Shown: positions 7,785 through 16,618 of the stretch, in pieces
How positions within the stretch are numbered: the stretch's first letter is position 1
Layout: each line of letters begins with the position of its first letter
Assembly (NCBI RefSeq): GCF_019396325.1
Contig: NZ_JAHKRO010000087.1
Coordinates: 1 to 39,099, forward strand
Direction of reading: 5' to 3'
Source of the DNA: Nonomuraea ceibae
Lineage (GTDB): Bacteria > Actinomycetota > Actinomycetes > Streptosporangiales > Streptosporangiaceae
Length of the DNA stretch: 39,099 nucleotides
Notes under the pieces: generated by a model
What the model was told of the DNA's origin: nothing
The model's database searches: none
What the model saw: the letters and a program-made list of their open reading frames with translations, nothing else
Translations under genes and position numbers: made by a program

Positions 7785-7815
7785 GGCCCCCGGCTCCCGG
7801 CGCGGGCCGGGGGCC
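7785..7815 (-). terminator. Strong hairpin after the TIGR03118 gene
   Basis: GGCCCCCGGC (7785-7794) pairs perfectly with GCCGGGGGCC (7806-7815) around an 11-nt loop. It starts 20 bp downstream of the stop of the leftward gene at 7836-8942 and just upstream of tenA. It is therefore likely to end that transcript and insulate tenA. There is no T-tract. Confidence 0.6.
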
Positions 7816-7835
7816 GCGCCGGGAACGCCGGAGGG

Positions 7836-8942
7836 TCAGTAGCCGCCGTACGGCTGGCTGGGGGCCTTCGTGGGGGCCTTCGTCGGGGCCTTGGTGGCCG
7901 GGGCGGCGGGACGGGAGCCCGCCGGGCGGATCACGCCGAGCAGGCCGTGCGTGCCGCCCTCCACGCCGGCCGAGAACCACAGCGCGTTCTCGCCGCCGTT
8001 CGCCGCCGTGCCGGGCTCCAGGTCCCACAGCCCCGGCAGCGTGATCGCCTTGCCGCCGGCGGTGCGCAGCGCGCCCAGGTGGCGGTTGCCGCGGTAGGCG
8101 TGGATGGTGCCGTCGCCGAAGTTGCCGACCAGCAGCGCGCCCGCGTACTGGCCGAGGCGGCGCGGCGCCTTGGTGATCGCCCACGGCGCGTTCAGGCCGG
8201 TCCGCGCGATGCGCCCGGTCAGCCTGCCGTCGAGGTCGAAGCGGCTGACGAAGCCCTTGCCCGCCCCGGCGACCGACTTGCCGGTCTTCGGGTCGCGCAG
8301 CGCGTACGCCACCCACACGTTGCCGTTGACCACGGCCACGTTGAACGGCGAGTAGTTCGCCGGCACCGCCGCGTCCCTGAACTGCGAGCGCGACAGCCGC
8401 ACCCGCCGGAAGTCGGCGTCGAAGGCGTGGATCCGGCCGCCCGCGAAGTCGGCCGCCAGCAGGAAGTCGCCGTCGTCCGTCTCGGCCAGCGCCAGGCCCT
8501 TGTAGTCGGCGCCGCGCGTGAACGCGCCGATGATCGCGTTCTTCGGGTCGGCCTCGGCGTTCCAGCCGCTGATCGCACCGCTCGGGCTGGAGAAGACGAA
8601 CGTGGCGGGCCTGCCCTTGACGGTGAAGCCGTCGCCGGGGTTGAACACCTGGCCGGTCGGGGCGCCGCCCGGCACGACCACCTCCGTCGCCTCCTTCTTG
8701 CCCTGGCCGGAGTAGACGGTGGCGCTGCCGGTGCCCGTGTTGGACACCCACAGCGTCTTGCCCATGGCCAGCCCCCAGGGGTTGACCAGCTTGGGATCGG
8801 TGAGCGCCGCCTTGCCCTTGACGTCCGACACCAGGTTGACGACGTCGAACCGGGTGCGGTGGCTCGTGGCCTGTGCGGGGGTGTTGAGAGTGCTGCCCAT
8901 GACGACCGCGACAGCGCCCAGGGCGATGATGCGTGACCGCAT
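7836..8942 (-). CDS. Secreted TIGR03118-family beta-propeller-like protein
   Basis: 368 residues. An N-terminal signal peptide (MRSRIIALGAVAVVMGSTL, likely cleavage after AQA near residue 25) is followed by a domain matching the TIGR03118 family: LTDPKLVNPWGLAMG, LWVSNTGTGSATVY, SGWNAEADP, YKGLALAETDDG and SPFNVAVVNG. These read as repeated propeller-like blades, with a final block containing GLWDLEPG and ALWFSAGVEGGTHGLLG. Family function is unknown. The C-terminus carries three tandem TKAP units before SQPYGGY, probably a disordered or wall-associated tail. A perfect AAGGAGGT ribosome site precedes the ATG, suggesting high expression. It stands alone, followed by a terminator hairpin. Confidence 0.88.
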   Translation of the reverse strand: MRSRIIALGAVAVVMGSTLNTPAQATSHRTRFDVVNLVSDVKGKAALTDPKLVNPWGLAMGKTLWVSNTGTGSATVYSGQGKKEATEVVVPGGAPTGQVFNPGDGFTVKGRPATFVFSSPSGAISGWNAEADPKNAIIGAFTRGADYKGLALAETDDGDFLLAADFAGGRIHAFDADFRRVRLSRSQFRDAAVPANYSPFNVAVVNGNVWVAYALRDPKTGKSVAGAGKGFVSRFDLDGRLTGRIARTGLNAPWAITKAPRRLGQYAGALLVGNFGDGTIHAYRGNRHLGALRTAGGKAITLPGLWDLEPGTAANGGENALWFSAGVEGGTHGLLGVIRPAGSRPAAPATKAPTKAPTKAPSQPYGGY

Positions 8943-9053
8943 CCGTACCTCCTTGATAGCGCTTGTGACGCGAGATACGCGAGAGCCGCCTCCCGGGTTC
9001 AGTTAGGGTCCCTGGAGGCGTTTCGCGGCCGTGTACGGGGGAGTGGAAGACGC

Positions 9054-9791
9054 ATGGACGTGCTGGGCATCGACATCGGCGGATCGGGCATCAAGGGCGC
9101 GCCCGTCGACCTGGAGACCGGCGAGCTCACCCGGGAGCGGCTGCGCGTGCCGACGCCGCGCCCCGCCGTGCCCGGGGCGGTCGCCGCCGAGGTGGGGCGG
9201 ATCGTCGAGCACTTCGCCTGGACGGGCCCCGTCGGGGTGGCCGTGCCCGGCGTGGTGCACGGCGGCGTGATGCGCGACGCCGTCAACCTGCACGAGTCGT
9301 GGGCCGGGGCCGACGCCGCCGAGCTGTTCGGCGGGGCGGCCGTGGTCAACGACGCCGACGCGGCCGGGCTGGCGGAGATGACCTACGGCAAGGGGCGCGG
9401 GGAGCGCGGCACCGTGCTCATGCTCACGTTCGGCACCGGGATCGGCAGCGCGCTGTTCGTCGACGGCGTGCTCGTGCCCAACACCGAGCTGGGCCACCTG
9501 GAGCTGCACGGCCACGACGCCGAGCACCGCGCCTCCGACCGGGCCCGCGAGGAGCACGACCTCGGCTGGCGGGAGTGGGCCGGGCGGGTCCAGGACTACC
9601 TGGAGCACGTGGTGATGCTGCTGTCGCCGTCGCTGATCATCATCGGCGGCGGGGTCAGCAAGAAGGCCGACAAGTTCCTGCCGTACGTCCAGGTGGGCGT
9701 GCCCGTCATCCCCGCCGCGCTGCGCAACGAGGCGGGCATCGTCGGGGCCGCCGCGACAGCCGGTAATCGGCGCAGCACAGCGCTGCCGTAA
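9054..9791 (+). CDS. ppgK: Polyphosphate glucokinase (ROK family)
   Basis: A 245-residue sugar kinase that phosphorylates glucose to glucose-6-phosphate with inorganic polyphosphate (and usually ATP). The N-terminal phosphate loop DIGGSGIKGAPVDL is characteristic of actinobacterial PpgK. It is followed by GPVGVAVPGVV, the catalytic region VVNDADAAGLAEM, the second phosphate loop LTFGTGIGSALF, and the ROK-type ELGHLELHG. Length agrees with the family. The ATG at 9054 has GGGGGAG about 12 nt upstream with further purines closer. The product is cytosolic. It is followed by a 222-bp gap holding a large hairpin, then hrpA. Confidence 0.95.
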   Translation: MDVLGIDIGGSGIKGAPVDLETGELTRERLRVPTPRPAVPGAVAAEVGRIVEHFAWTGPVGVAVPGVVHGGVMRDAVNLHESWAGADAAELFGGAAVVNDADAAGLAEMTYGKGRGERGTVLMLTFGTGIGSALFVDGVLVPNTELGHLELHGHDAEHRASDRAREEHDLGWREWAGRVQDYLEHVVMLLSPSLIIIGGGVSKKADKFLPYVQVGVPVIPAALRNEAGIVGAAATAGNRRSTALP

Positions 9792-9841
9792 ACGTGATCA
9801 AACAGAGGCAACCCGGAGGCTGTTCCAGGAGTCTCATAGAC

Positions 9842-9906
9842 GTGACCGTGGCCCGCCACGACTCAACTCTGGGGAGAGTGGGCCGGTCGTGGCGGGCCAC
9901 GGTCAC
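9842..9906. repeat. Large perfect inverted repeat: 21-bp arms, nested hairpin in the loop
   Basis: Bases 9842-9862 and 9886-9906 are exact reverse complements over 21 nt. The 23-nt loop contains a second small stem, ACTCT (9866-9870) with AGAGT (9875-9879) around GGGG. It lies 50 bp after ppgK and about 110 bp before hrpA. It has no T-tract. It could be a ppgK terminator, an hrpA leader structure or a palindromic element. I see nothing else in the 9792-10013 gap except a possible -10 (TATCCT, 9999-10004) for hrpA. Confidence 0.85.
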
Positions 9907-10013
9907 CCAGCGGCACGACGGGGGCCCCGATATTGGGATGCGCCGCGCCGCGCGGTGGGGCACGATGGGCCGTTGGCTCCCGGCGAGCGGGGCCCGAATA
10001 TCCTTGAAGCAGT

Positions 10014-13000
10014 ATGGGAACTCCTGCGTTGTCCTCTCCACTCACCGAGCTCCAGTCCCGCCTGCCCGGTCTGATGCCGCGCGACCAGCGGCGGCTGCGG
10101 CGCAGGCTCGACGGCGTGCGCCGGGTGCGCTCCCGCGAGGCGCGCGAGAAGATCGCCGCGGAGATCCTCGCCGACGTCGAACGCGCCGAGCAGCGGCTCG
10201 CGCGACGCCGCGAGGCCCTGCCGGTCGTCACCTACCCGGACAACCTGCCGGTCTCGCAGCGCAAGGACGACATCCTGGCGGCCATCCGCGACCACCAGGT
10301 CGTGATCATCGCCGGTGAGACCGGGTCCGGCAAGACCACCCAGATCCCCAAGATCTGCCTGGAGCTGGGCCGGGGCGTGCGCGGGCTGATCGGCCACACC
10401 CAGCCGCGCCGCATCGCCGCCCGCACCGTGGCCGAGCGCATCGCCGAGGAGCTCGGCACCGAGCTCGGCCAGGCCGTCGGCTACAAGGTCCGCTTCACCG
10501 ACCAGGCGAGCGACCGCACCCTGGTCAAGCTGATGACCGACGGCATCCTGCTCGCCGAGCTGCAGCACGACCGGCTGCTGGAGCAGTACGACACGCTGAT
10601 CATCGACGAGGCGCACGAGCGCAGCCTCAACATCGACTTCATCCTCGGCTACCTCAAGCAGCTCCTGCCGCAGCGGCCCGACCTCAAGGTCGTCATCACC
10701 AGCGCCACCATCGACCCCGAGCGGTTCTCCCGCCACTTCGACGACGCGCCGATCATTGAGGTGTCCGGCCGCACCTACCCCGTCGAGGTCCGCTACCGGC
10801 CGCTCGACGACGAGGACGACCAGACGCAGGGCATCGTGCACGCCTGCCGCGAGCTGATCGGCGAAGGCCCCGGCGACATCCTCGTCTTCCTCAGCGGCGA
10901 GCGGGAGATCCGCGACGCCGCCGACGCGCTGGCCAAGGCCGAGTTCCGCAACACCGAGATCCTGCCGCTCTACTCCCGGCTGAGCGCCGCCGAGCAGCAC
11001 CGCGTCTTCCAGCGCCACACCGGCCGCCGCATCGTGCTCGCCACCAACGTGGCCGAGACGTCGCTGACCGTCCCCGGCATCAAGTACGTCGTCGACCCCG
11101 GCTACGCCCGCATCTCCCGCTACAGCCACCGCACCAAGGTGCAGCGCCTGCCCATCGAGGCCATCTCGCAGGCCAGCGCCAACCAGCGCAAGGGCCGCTC
11201 CGGCCGCACCTCCGACGGCATCGCCATCCGGCTGTACGAGGAGGAGGACTTCCTGGCGCGGCCGGAGTTCACCGACCCGGAGATCCTGCGCACCAACCTG
11301 GCCTCGGTCATCCTGCAGATGACCTCCATCGGGCTGGGCGACATCGAGGCGTTCCCGTTCGTCGAGCCGCCCGACCGCCGCCAGGTCAAGGACGGCGTCA
11401 ACCTGCTGCACGAGCTGGGCGCGTTCGACGCCCACGGCAAGCTCACGCCCATCGGCCGCAAGCTCGCCGCGCTGCCCGTCGACCCGCGCCTGGGCCGCAT
11501 GGTGCTGGAGGCCGAGCACAACGGCTGCCTGCGCGAGGTCATGGTCATCGCCGCCGCCCTGTCGATCCAGGACCCGCGCGAGCGGCCCTCCGACAAGCAG
11601 CAGCAGGCCGACGAGAAGCACCGTCGCTTCGCCGACCCCGAATCCGACTTCCTGTCCTACGTCAACCTGTGGAACCACCTGCGGGAGAAGCAGCAGGAGC
11701 TGTCGTCCAGCGCGTTCCGCCGCATGTGCAAGGCCGAGTTCCTCAACTACCTGCGCGTGCGCGAATGGCAGGACATCTACAGCCAGATCCGCCAGTCGCT
11801 CGGCGCCCACCCCGGCACCGAGACGGCCGACCCGCGCCAGGTGCACGCCTCGCTCCTGGTCGGGCTGCTGTCGCACATCGGCGTCAAGGACGTCATGGAC
11901 AAGCGCGGTGACGGAGGCCGCCGCCCCGTCCAGGAGTACATCGGCGCGCGCAACGCCCGCTTCGCCATCTTCCCCGGCTCCGCGCTGGCCAAGAAGCAGC
12001 CGCAGTGGGTGATGTCGGCCGAGCTGGTCGAGACGTCCCGGCTGTGGGCGCGGGTCAACGCCAAGATCGAGCCCGACTGGGTCGAGCCGCTGGCCCAGCA
12101 CCTGGTCAAGCGCTCCTACTCCGAGCCCCACTGGGAGAAGAACCAGGGCGCGGTGATCGCGCTGGAGAAGGTCACCCTGTACGGGCTGCCGCTCGTGGTC
12201 GGCCGCAAGGTCAACTACGGCCGGATCGACCCCGACCTGTCGCGCGAGCTGTTCATCCGGCACGCCCTCGTCGAAGGCGACTGGGACAGCCACCACAGCT
12301 TCCTCAAGGCCAACCGCAAGCTGCTCGAAGAGGTCGAGGAGCTGGAGAACCGGGCCCGCCGCCGCGACATCATGGTCGACGACGAGGCGCTGTTCGACTT
12401 CTACGACCAGCGGGTGCCCGCCGACGTCGTGTCCGCCCGCCACTTCGACGCCTGGTGGAAGAAGGCGCGCAACGAGCAGCCGGAGCTGCTCACGTTCTCG
12501 CCCGACATGCTCGTCAACGAGGGCGCCGACGTCAGCGCCCGCGACTACCCCGACACCTGGCGGCAGCTCGGCCAGCGGATGAAGCTGACCTACCAGTTCG
12601 AGCCCGGCGCCGACGCCGACGGCGTCACCGTGCACGTGCCGCTGCAGGTGCTCAACCAGATCAACTCCGACGGGTTCGACTGGCAGATCCCCGGCCTGCG
12701 CGAGGAGCTCATCACCGCGCTCATCCGCTCGCTGCCCAAACATTTGCGCCGCAACTTCGTGCCCGCCCCCAACTACGCCAAGCAGGTGCTGGCCGCCGTC
12801 AAGCAGGGCGGCGAGCCGCTGCTGGAGGCCGTCGAGCGCGAGCTGCTGCGGCTGACCGGCGTCCGCGTGCCGCACGACGCCTGGCAGCTCGACCAGATCC
12901 CCGACCACCTGCGGATCACGTACCGGGTGATCGACGAGCGCAAGCGCACGATCGCCGAGGACAAGGACCTCGACGCGCTCAAGCGGCGCCTGGCGCCGCG

Positions 13001-13883
13001 CCTGCGCAAGTCGCTCTCGCAGGCGGGCGACGACCTGGAGCGCACCGGCCTGACCACGTGGAGCTTCGGCACCCTGCCCAAGGTGTTCGAGCAGGGCCGC
13101 ATGAAGGGCTACCCGGCGCTCGTCGACGCCGGCGACTCCGTCTCCATCAAGATCTTCGAGACGGAGGCCGAACAGCGCCGCTCCCACTGGACCGGCACCC
13201 GCCGCCTGCTGCTGCTCAACGTCACCAACCCGGCCAGGTCGCTGCTCGGCGGCCTGTCCAACCAGGCCAAGCTCGCGCTGTCACGCAGCCCCCACGGCGG
13301 CGCGGTCGCGCTGTTCGACGACATCGTCAACGCCTCCGTCGACAAGCTGACGAACGACGTCGGCGGCCCCGCCTGGGACCCGGTCGCCTTCGACCGCCTC
13401 TACCAGCACGTACGGGCCCACCTGTGGGACACCTCCGCCGAGGTGCTGTCGCGGGTGGAGCAGATCCTCACCGTCTGGCACGCCATCGGCACCCGCCTGG
13501 ACGGCCTGCGCGCCGGCGCCTCCACCCAGGACGTACGCGACCAGCTCGGCAGGCTCGTCTTCCCGGGGTTCGTCACCGCGACCGGCCACCGCCGCCTCCC
13601 CGACATCCTGCGCTATCTGCGTGCCGTCGAGCGCCGCCTCACCAAGCTGCCCGAGGAGCCGTGGCGCGACGAGGAGTGGATGGACCGGGTGCACCGGGTG
13701 GAGGACGACTACCAGGACCTTCTCGACCGCCTGCACCCGGCCAGGCGCTCCGACCCGGACGTGGTGGAGATCCGGTGGATGATCGAGGAACTGCGGGTCA
13801 GCTTCTTCGCCCAGACGCTCGGCACCCCGACCCCGGTGTCGGAGAAGCGCATCGCCAAGGCGATGGACAGGCTCAGCCCTTGA
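10014..13883 (+). CDS. hrpA: ATP-dependent RNA helicase HrpA (DEAH box)
   Basis: 1289 residues, the expected size for bacterial HrpA (E. coli about 1300). The DEAH/RHA core has Walker A GETGSGKTT (near residue 100), DEAH at about 198-201 in IIDEAHERSLN, SAT at about 230 and the motif VI region QRKGRSGRT near 395. The winged-helix/ratchet and OB-fold regions follow, and the long C-terminal DUF3418 region typical of HrpA fills about 690-1280. HrpA unwinds structured RNA and in E. coli helps resolve stalled ribosomes; the role here is inferred from family. The ATG has no clear ribosome site, but TATCCT lies 9 nt upstream, so it may be leaderless. Its 3' end overlaps the convergent Uma2 gene by 11 nt. 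Confidence 0.96.
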   Translation: MGTPALSSPLTELQSRLPGLMPRDQRRLRRRLDGVRRVRSREAREKIAAEILADVERAEQRLARRREALPVVTYPDNLPVSQRKDDILAAIRDHQVVIIAGETGSGKTTQIPKICLELGRGVRGLIGHTQPRRIAARTVAERIAEELGTELGQAVGYKVRFTDQASDRTLVKLMTDGILLAELQHDRLLEQYDTLIIDEAHERSLNIDFILGYLKQLLPQRPDLKVVITSATIDPERFSRHFDDAPIIEVSGRTYPVEVRYRPLDDEDDQTQGIVHACRELIGEGPGDILVFLSGEREIRDAADALAKAEFRNTEILPLYSRLSAAEQHRVFQRHTGRRIVLATNVAETSLTVPGIKYVVDPGYARISRYSHRTKVQRLPIEAISQASANQRKGRSGRTSDGIAIRLYEEEDFLARPEFTDPEILRTNLASVILQMTSIGLGDIEAFPFVEPPDRRQVKDGVNLLHELGAFDAHGKLTPIGRKLAALPVDPRLGRMVLEAEHNGCLREVMVIAAALSIQDPRERPSDKQQQADEKHRRFADPESDFLSYVNLWNHLREKQQELSSSAFRRMCKAEFLNYLRVREWQDIYSQIRQSLGAHPGTETADPRQVHASLLVGLLSHIGVKDVMDKRGDGGRRPVQEYIGARNARFAIFPGSALAKKQPQWVMSAELVETSRLWARVNAKIEPDWVEPLAQHLVKRSYSEPHWEKNQGAVIALEKVTLYGLPLVVGRKVNYGRIDPDLSRELFIRHALVEGDWDSHHSFLKANRKLLEEVEELENRARRRDIMVDDEALFDFYDQRVPADVVSARHFDAWWKKARNEQPELLTFSPDMLVNEGADVSARDYPDTWRQLGQRMKLTYQFEPGADADGVTVHVPLQVLNQINSDGFDWQIPGLREELITALIRSLPKHLRRNFVPAPNYAKQVLAAVKQGGEPLLEAVERELLRLTGVRVPHDAWQLDQIPDHLRITYRVIDERKRTIAEDKDLDALKRRLAPRLRKSLSQAGDDLERTGLTTWSFGTLPKVFEQGRMKGYPALVDAGDSVSIKIFETEAEQRRSHWTGTRRLLLLNVTNPARSLLGGLSNQAKLALSRSPHGGAVALFDDIVNASVDKLTNDVGGPAWDPVAFDRLYQHVRAHLWDTSAEVLSRVEQILTVWHAIGTRLDGLRAGASTQDVRDQLGRLVFPGFVTATGHRRLPDILRYLRAVERRLTKLPEEPWRDEEWMDRVHRVEDDYQDLLDRLHPARRSDPDVVEIRWMIEELRVSFFAQTLGTPTPVSEKRIAKAMDRLSP

Positions 13884-14469
13884 AGATCGACGTGTCCAGC
13901 TCGAACCCGACGGGCTCGGGCAGGGTGATCGGCGAGCCGACCGTCACCTTGGTCATCGAGGTGTAGGCGCCGTCGACCGGCTTGCTGTAGACGGTCACGC
14001 CCGGCTCGTCGCCGATCGGGTCGATGAGCAGGTAGATCGGCACCTTGCCGACCGCGTAGCCCTTGGGCTTCTCCTGGCGGTCGTCGTGGGCGCTGCTCGG
14101 CGAGACCACCTCGGCGGCCACGAAAATGCCGGAGGACAGCAGCTCGAGATGCCCCCAGCGGGGGCAGTCGGCGGGTGCGAGCAGGTAGTCGGGCTGATAG
14201 GAGTCGCGGGGGCCTTCGATGCAGAGGCTCACGCCGCCTGCGGACTGCCACCATCCGCGCTCCCTGCTGAGCGGAAGGAGCTCGTAGGCCAGTTCCATGG
14301 CCATGCGGTGGTGCTCGGGGGTGCCTAGTGGGCTCAAGATGACCTTCCCTTCGATGACCTCTGCCCGGACGCCGGGCAGGGGGGGTAGGGCGTCGAAGAC
14401 GTCTCGGAGATGATGCGGTGCGGTGTCGCTCACGGCGGGCTCCGGCTTGCTGATCGTCATGGTCGCCAT
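13873..14469 (-). CDS. Uma2-family (DUF820) putative nuclease
   Basis: A Uma2 protein, a PD-(D/E)XK-fold family abundant in cyanobacteria and actinomycetes. The core reads YQPDYLLAP, AEVVSPSS and DRQEKPKGYA, giving the Asp, Glu and Lys positions of the nuclease fold; the N-terminal half has VIEGKVILSP and EHHRMAMEL. The frame is open from an ATG at 14499, but GAAGGGAC lies 7 nt before the ATG at 14469, giving 198 residues (MATMTISKPE), which I prefer. An ATG at 14475 is a second option. No partner gene is obvious. It is convergent with and overlaps hrpA by 11 nt. Biological role is unproven for the family. Confidence 0.88.
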   Translation of the reverse strand: MATMTISKPEPAVSDTAPHHLRDVFDALPPLPGVRAEVIEGKVILSPLGTPEHHRMAMELAYELLPLSRERGWWQSAGGVSLCIEGPRDSYQPDYLLAPADCPRWGHLELLSSGIFVAAEVVSPSSAHDDRQEKPKGYAVGKVPIYLLIDPIGDEPGVTVYSKPVDGAYTSMTKVTVGSPITLPEPVGFELDTSIFKG

Positions 14470-14509
14470 GAACATGTCCCTTCGTGTTCGAGCAGGCACG
14501 CTCAGTATT

Positions 14510-16513
14510 TCACGCGGGAAGGCTGGACACGTCCCGGTCGTAGAAGCGGTGGGCGGCGACGGCCTCGGCGAACGGCTGGGCGATGTCGTCGCCGGCGACG
14601 ACGCCGGTGCTGCCGGGCAGGCGGGCGGCCTCCACGAGCTGCGCGCCGGAGCCGACGGCGCCGATGGGCTTGCCGTGCTTGTACGCCTCCATGATCCAGA
14701 ACTGGGCGCGGCCCATGGCGGCCAGGGCCTGGCCGTCGGCGGCCACGACCGCGTCGTACAGGACCGAGTTGGCGGCGCTGAGCTGGCGGTCGACCGGGAT
14801 GCCGCCGATCGAGCCCTCGTGCGGCGCGATGATCTCGCAGATCGCGCCCTGCCCCTCCAGCGCCTGCTTGAGCGCGGTGACAGCGGCGGCGTCGGTGCCG
14901 TCGGCCATGAGAATGGCGATCTTGCGGGTGGCGACGCCGCCGGGCTGGTTCGTCATGCTGAGCGCGGGCGAGGCGTCGGAGTGCACCGGGCCGCCCTGCG
15001 GCACCGGCAGGCCGAGGCCGTGGGCGACCTGCTCGGCCAGGTCGGGATGGACGGAGCCGAGCTGCTTGAGCACGCCCTCCTTGATGTGCTTGCGCTCGAC
15101 GTGTCCCAGCTCGAACAGGAACGCCGAGACGATGTGCCGCTTCTCCCAGTCGGCCATGCTGTTCCAGAAGAGCGTGGCCTGGGTGTAGTGGTCCTCGAAG
15201 CTGGGGCTGCGCTTGCGGATCTTGGTTCCGTCGATCTTCTCCTGGTAGTGCTTGTAGCCGTCGATGGCGGCCGGGCAGCCGCCGCTGATGGAGTTGACCG
15301 CGTAGCTGGTGCGCGACTCGTGGATGAGGTGCTGGTGGAAGCCGTCACGCTGGTCGTTGCGCACCGGGCTGACGGGCTGGTTGACGGGGATCTGCGGGAA
15401 GTTCGGCCCGCCCAGGCGCAGCAGCTGGGTGTCCAGGTAGGAGAAGAGCCTGCCCTGGAGCAGCGGGTCGTTGGTGAAGTCGATGCCGGGCACCACGTTG
15501 CCGAGGTGGAAGGCGACCTGCTCGGTCTCGGCGAAGAAGTTCTGCGGGTTGCGGTTGAGCACCATCCTGCCGATGGGCTTCAGCGGCACCTGCTCCTCAG
15601 GGATGATCTTCGTGGCGTCGAGCAGGTCGAAGTCGAAGTCGTGCTCGGCCGACTCGGGCACGAGCTGCACGCACAGCTCGTACTCGGGGTAGGCGCCCCG
15701 CTCGATGGCCTCCCACAGGTCGCGCCGGTTGAAGTCGGGGTCGTTGCCCTGGATGCGCAGCACCTCGTCCCACACCAGCGAGTGGGTGCCGAGCACGGGC
15801 CGCCAGTGGAACTTGACGAACGTGGCCCGCCCCACGTTGCTGACGAACCGGAACGTGTGCACGCCGAAGCCCTGCATCATCCGGTACGAGCGCGGGATGG
15901 CCCGGTCCGACATCAGCCACATGACCATGTGCATCGTCTCGGGCTGCATCTGGACGAAGTCCCAGAACGTGTCGTGCGCCGACTGCGCCTGCGGGATCTC
16001 GTTGTGCGGCTCCGGCTTGACGGCGTGCACGAAGTCGGGGAACTTGATGCCGTCCTGGATGAAGAAGACGGGGAAGTTGTTGCCGACCAGGTCGAAGTTG
16101 CCCTGGCTGGTGTAGAACTTGGTGGCGAAGCCGCGCACGTCGCGCACGGTGTCGGCCGACCCGCGCGAGCCCGCCACGGTGGAGAAGCGCACGAACACGG
16201 GGGTCCGCGCCGTCGTGTCGTTCAGGAACTCGGCGCACGTCACGTCGGCCATCGACTCGTAGACCTGGAAGTAGCCGTACGCGCCCGAGCCCCGGGCGTG
16301 CACGACCCGCTCGGGGATGCGCTCGTGGTCGAAGCGGGTGACCTTCTCGCGGAAGTGGAAGTCCTCCATGATGGTCGGACCCCGGGTGCCGGCCTTCAAC
16401 GAGTTGTCGGTGTCGTCGACCGGGCAGCCCTGGTCCGTGGTCATGGGCGCGTCGTCCAGCGGCACCCGGTACTGGCGGAGCTGGGTGTCCTTGGCGTCGG
16501 TCTCAGGCTTCAT
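14510..16513 (-). CDS. katE: Large-subunit (clade 2) monofunctional haem catalase
   Basis: 667 residues; converts hydrogen peroxide to water and oxygen. The catalase core (about 25-510) has the distal His72 in RVVHARGSGAYGYF, the Asn of VGNNFPVFF (145/146), and the proximal haem-ligand Tyr359 in RLFSYLDTQLLRLG. A C-terminal class I glutamine-amidotransferase/DJ-1-like domain (about 525-665: RKIAILMADGTDAAAV, VNSVLYDAVVA-like strands) marks it as a large-subunit enzyme like E. coli KatE. The ATG at 16513 has a GGGGGGA ribosome site. It stands alone, divergent from a HAD gene. No OxyR, FurA or other redox regulator is adjacent, so its control is not visible. Confidence 0.95.
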   Translation of the reverse strand: MKPETDAKDTQLRQYRVPLDDAPMTTDQGCPVDDTDNSLKAGTRGPTIMEDFHFREKVTRFDHERIPERVVHARGSGAYGYFQVYESMADVTCAEFLNDTTARTPVFVRFSTVAGSRGSADTVRDVRGFATKFYTSQGNFDLVGNNFPVFFIQDGIKFPDFVHAVKPEPHNEIPQAQSAHDTFWDFVQMQPETMHMVMWLMSDRAIPRSYRMMQGFGVHTFRFVSNVGRATFVKFHWRPVLGTHSLVWDEVLRIQGNDPDFNRRDLWEAIERGAYPEYELCVQLVPESAEHDFDFDLLDATKIIPEEQVPLKPIGRMVLNRNPQNFFAETEQVAFHLGNVVPGIDFTNDPLLQGRLFSYLDTQLLRLGGPNFPQIPVNQPVSPVRNDQRDGFHQHLIHESRTSYAVNSISGGCPAAIDGYKHYQEKIDGTKIRKRSPSFEDHYTQATLFWNSMADWEKRHIVSAFLFELGHVERKHIKEGVLKQLGSVHPDLAEQVAHGLGLPVPQGGPVHSDASPALSMTNQPGGVATRKIAILMADGTDAAAVTALKQALEGQGAICEIIAPHEGSIGGIPVDRQLSAANSVLYDAVVAADGQALAAMGRAQFWIMEAYKHGKPIGAVGSGAQLVEAARLPGSTGVVAGDDIAQPFAEAVAAHRFYDRDVSSLPA

Positions 16514-16618
16514 GAGGTCCCCCCTGGCTGTCGAACCACACCTACCCCGGGGGCATCACTGGCCACTCCGGCGGATCCGTACAGTGGAGGGAAAATTCCA
16601 GATAACGGATGGGTTTTG

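Noticed and set aside
9903..13187. A 1094-codon open frame antisense to hrpA
   Set aside because: hrpA has clear helicase motifs throughout. The antisense product is repetitive in Val, Gly, Asp and His with no recognisable domain.
13873..14469. Uma2 gene as part of a defence or restriction system
   Set aside because: The neighbours are a helicase of housekeeping type (HrpA) and a catalase; no methylase, toxin or other defence gene is adjacent.
14423..16618. Upstream open extension of the second HAD gene across the catalase locus
   Set aside because: The catalase is unambiguous on the other strand. HAD homology begins exactly at the ATG at 16619.
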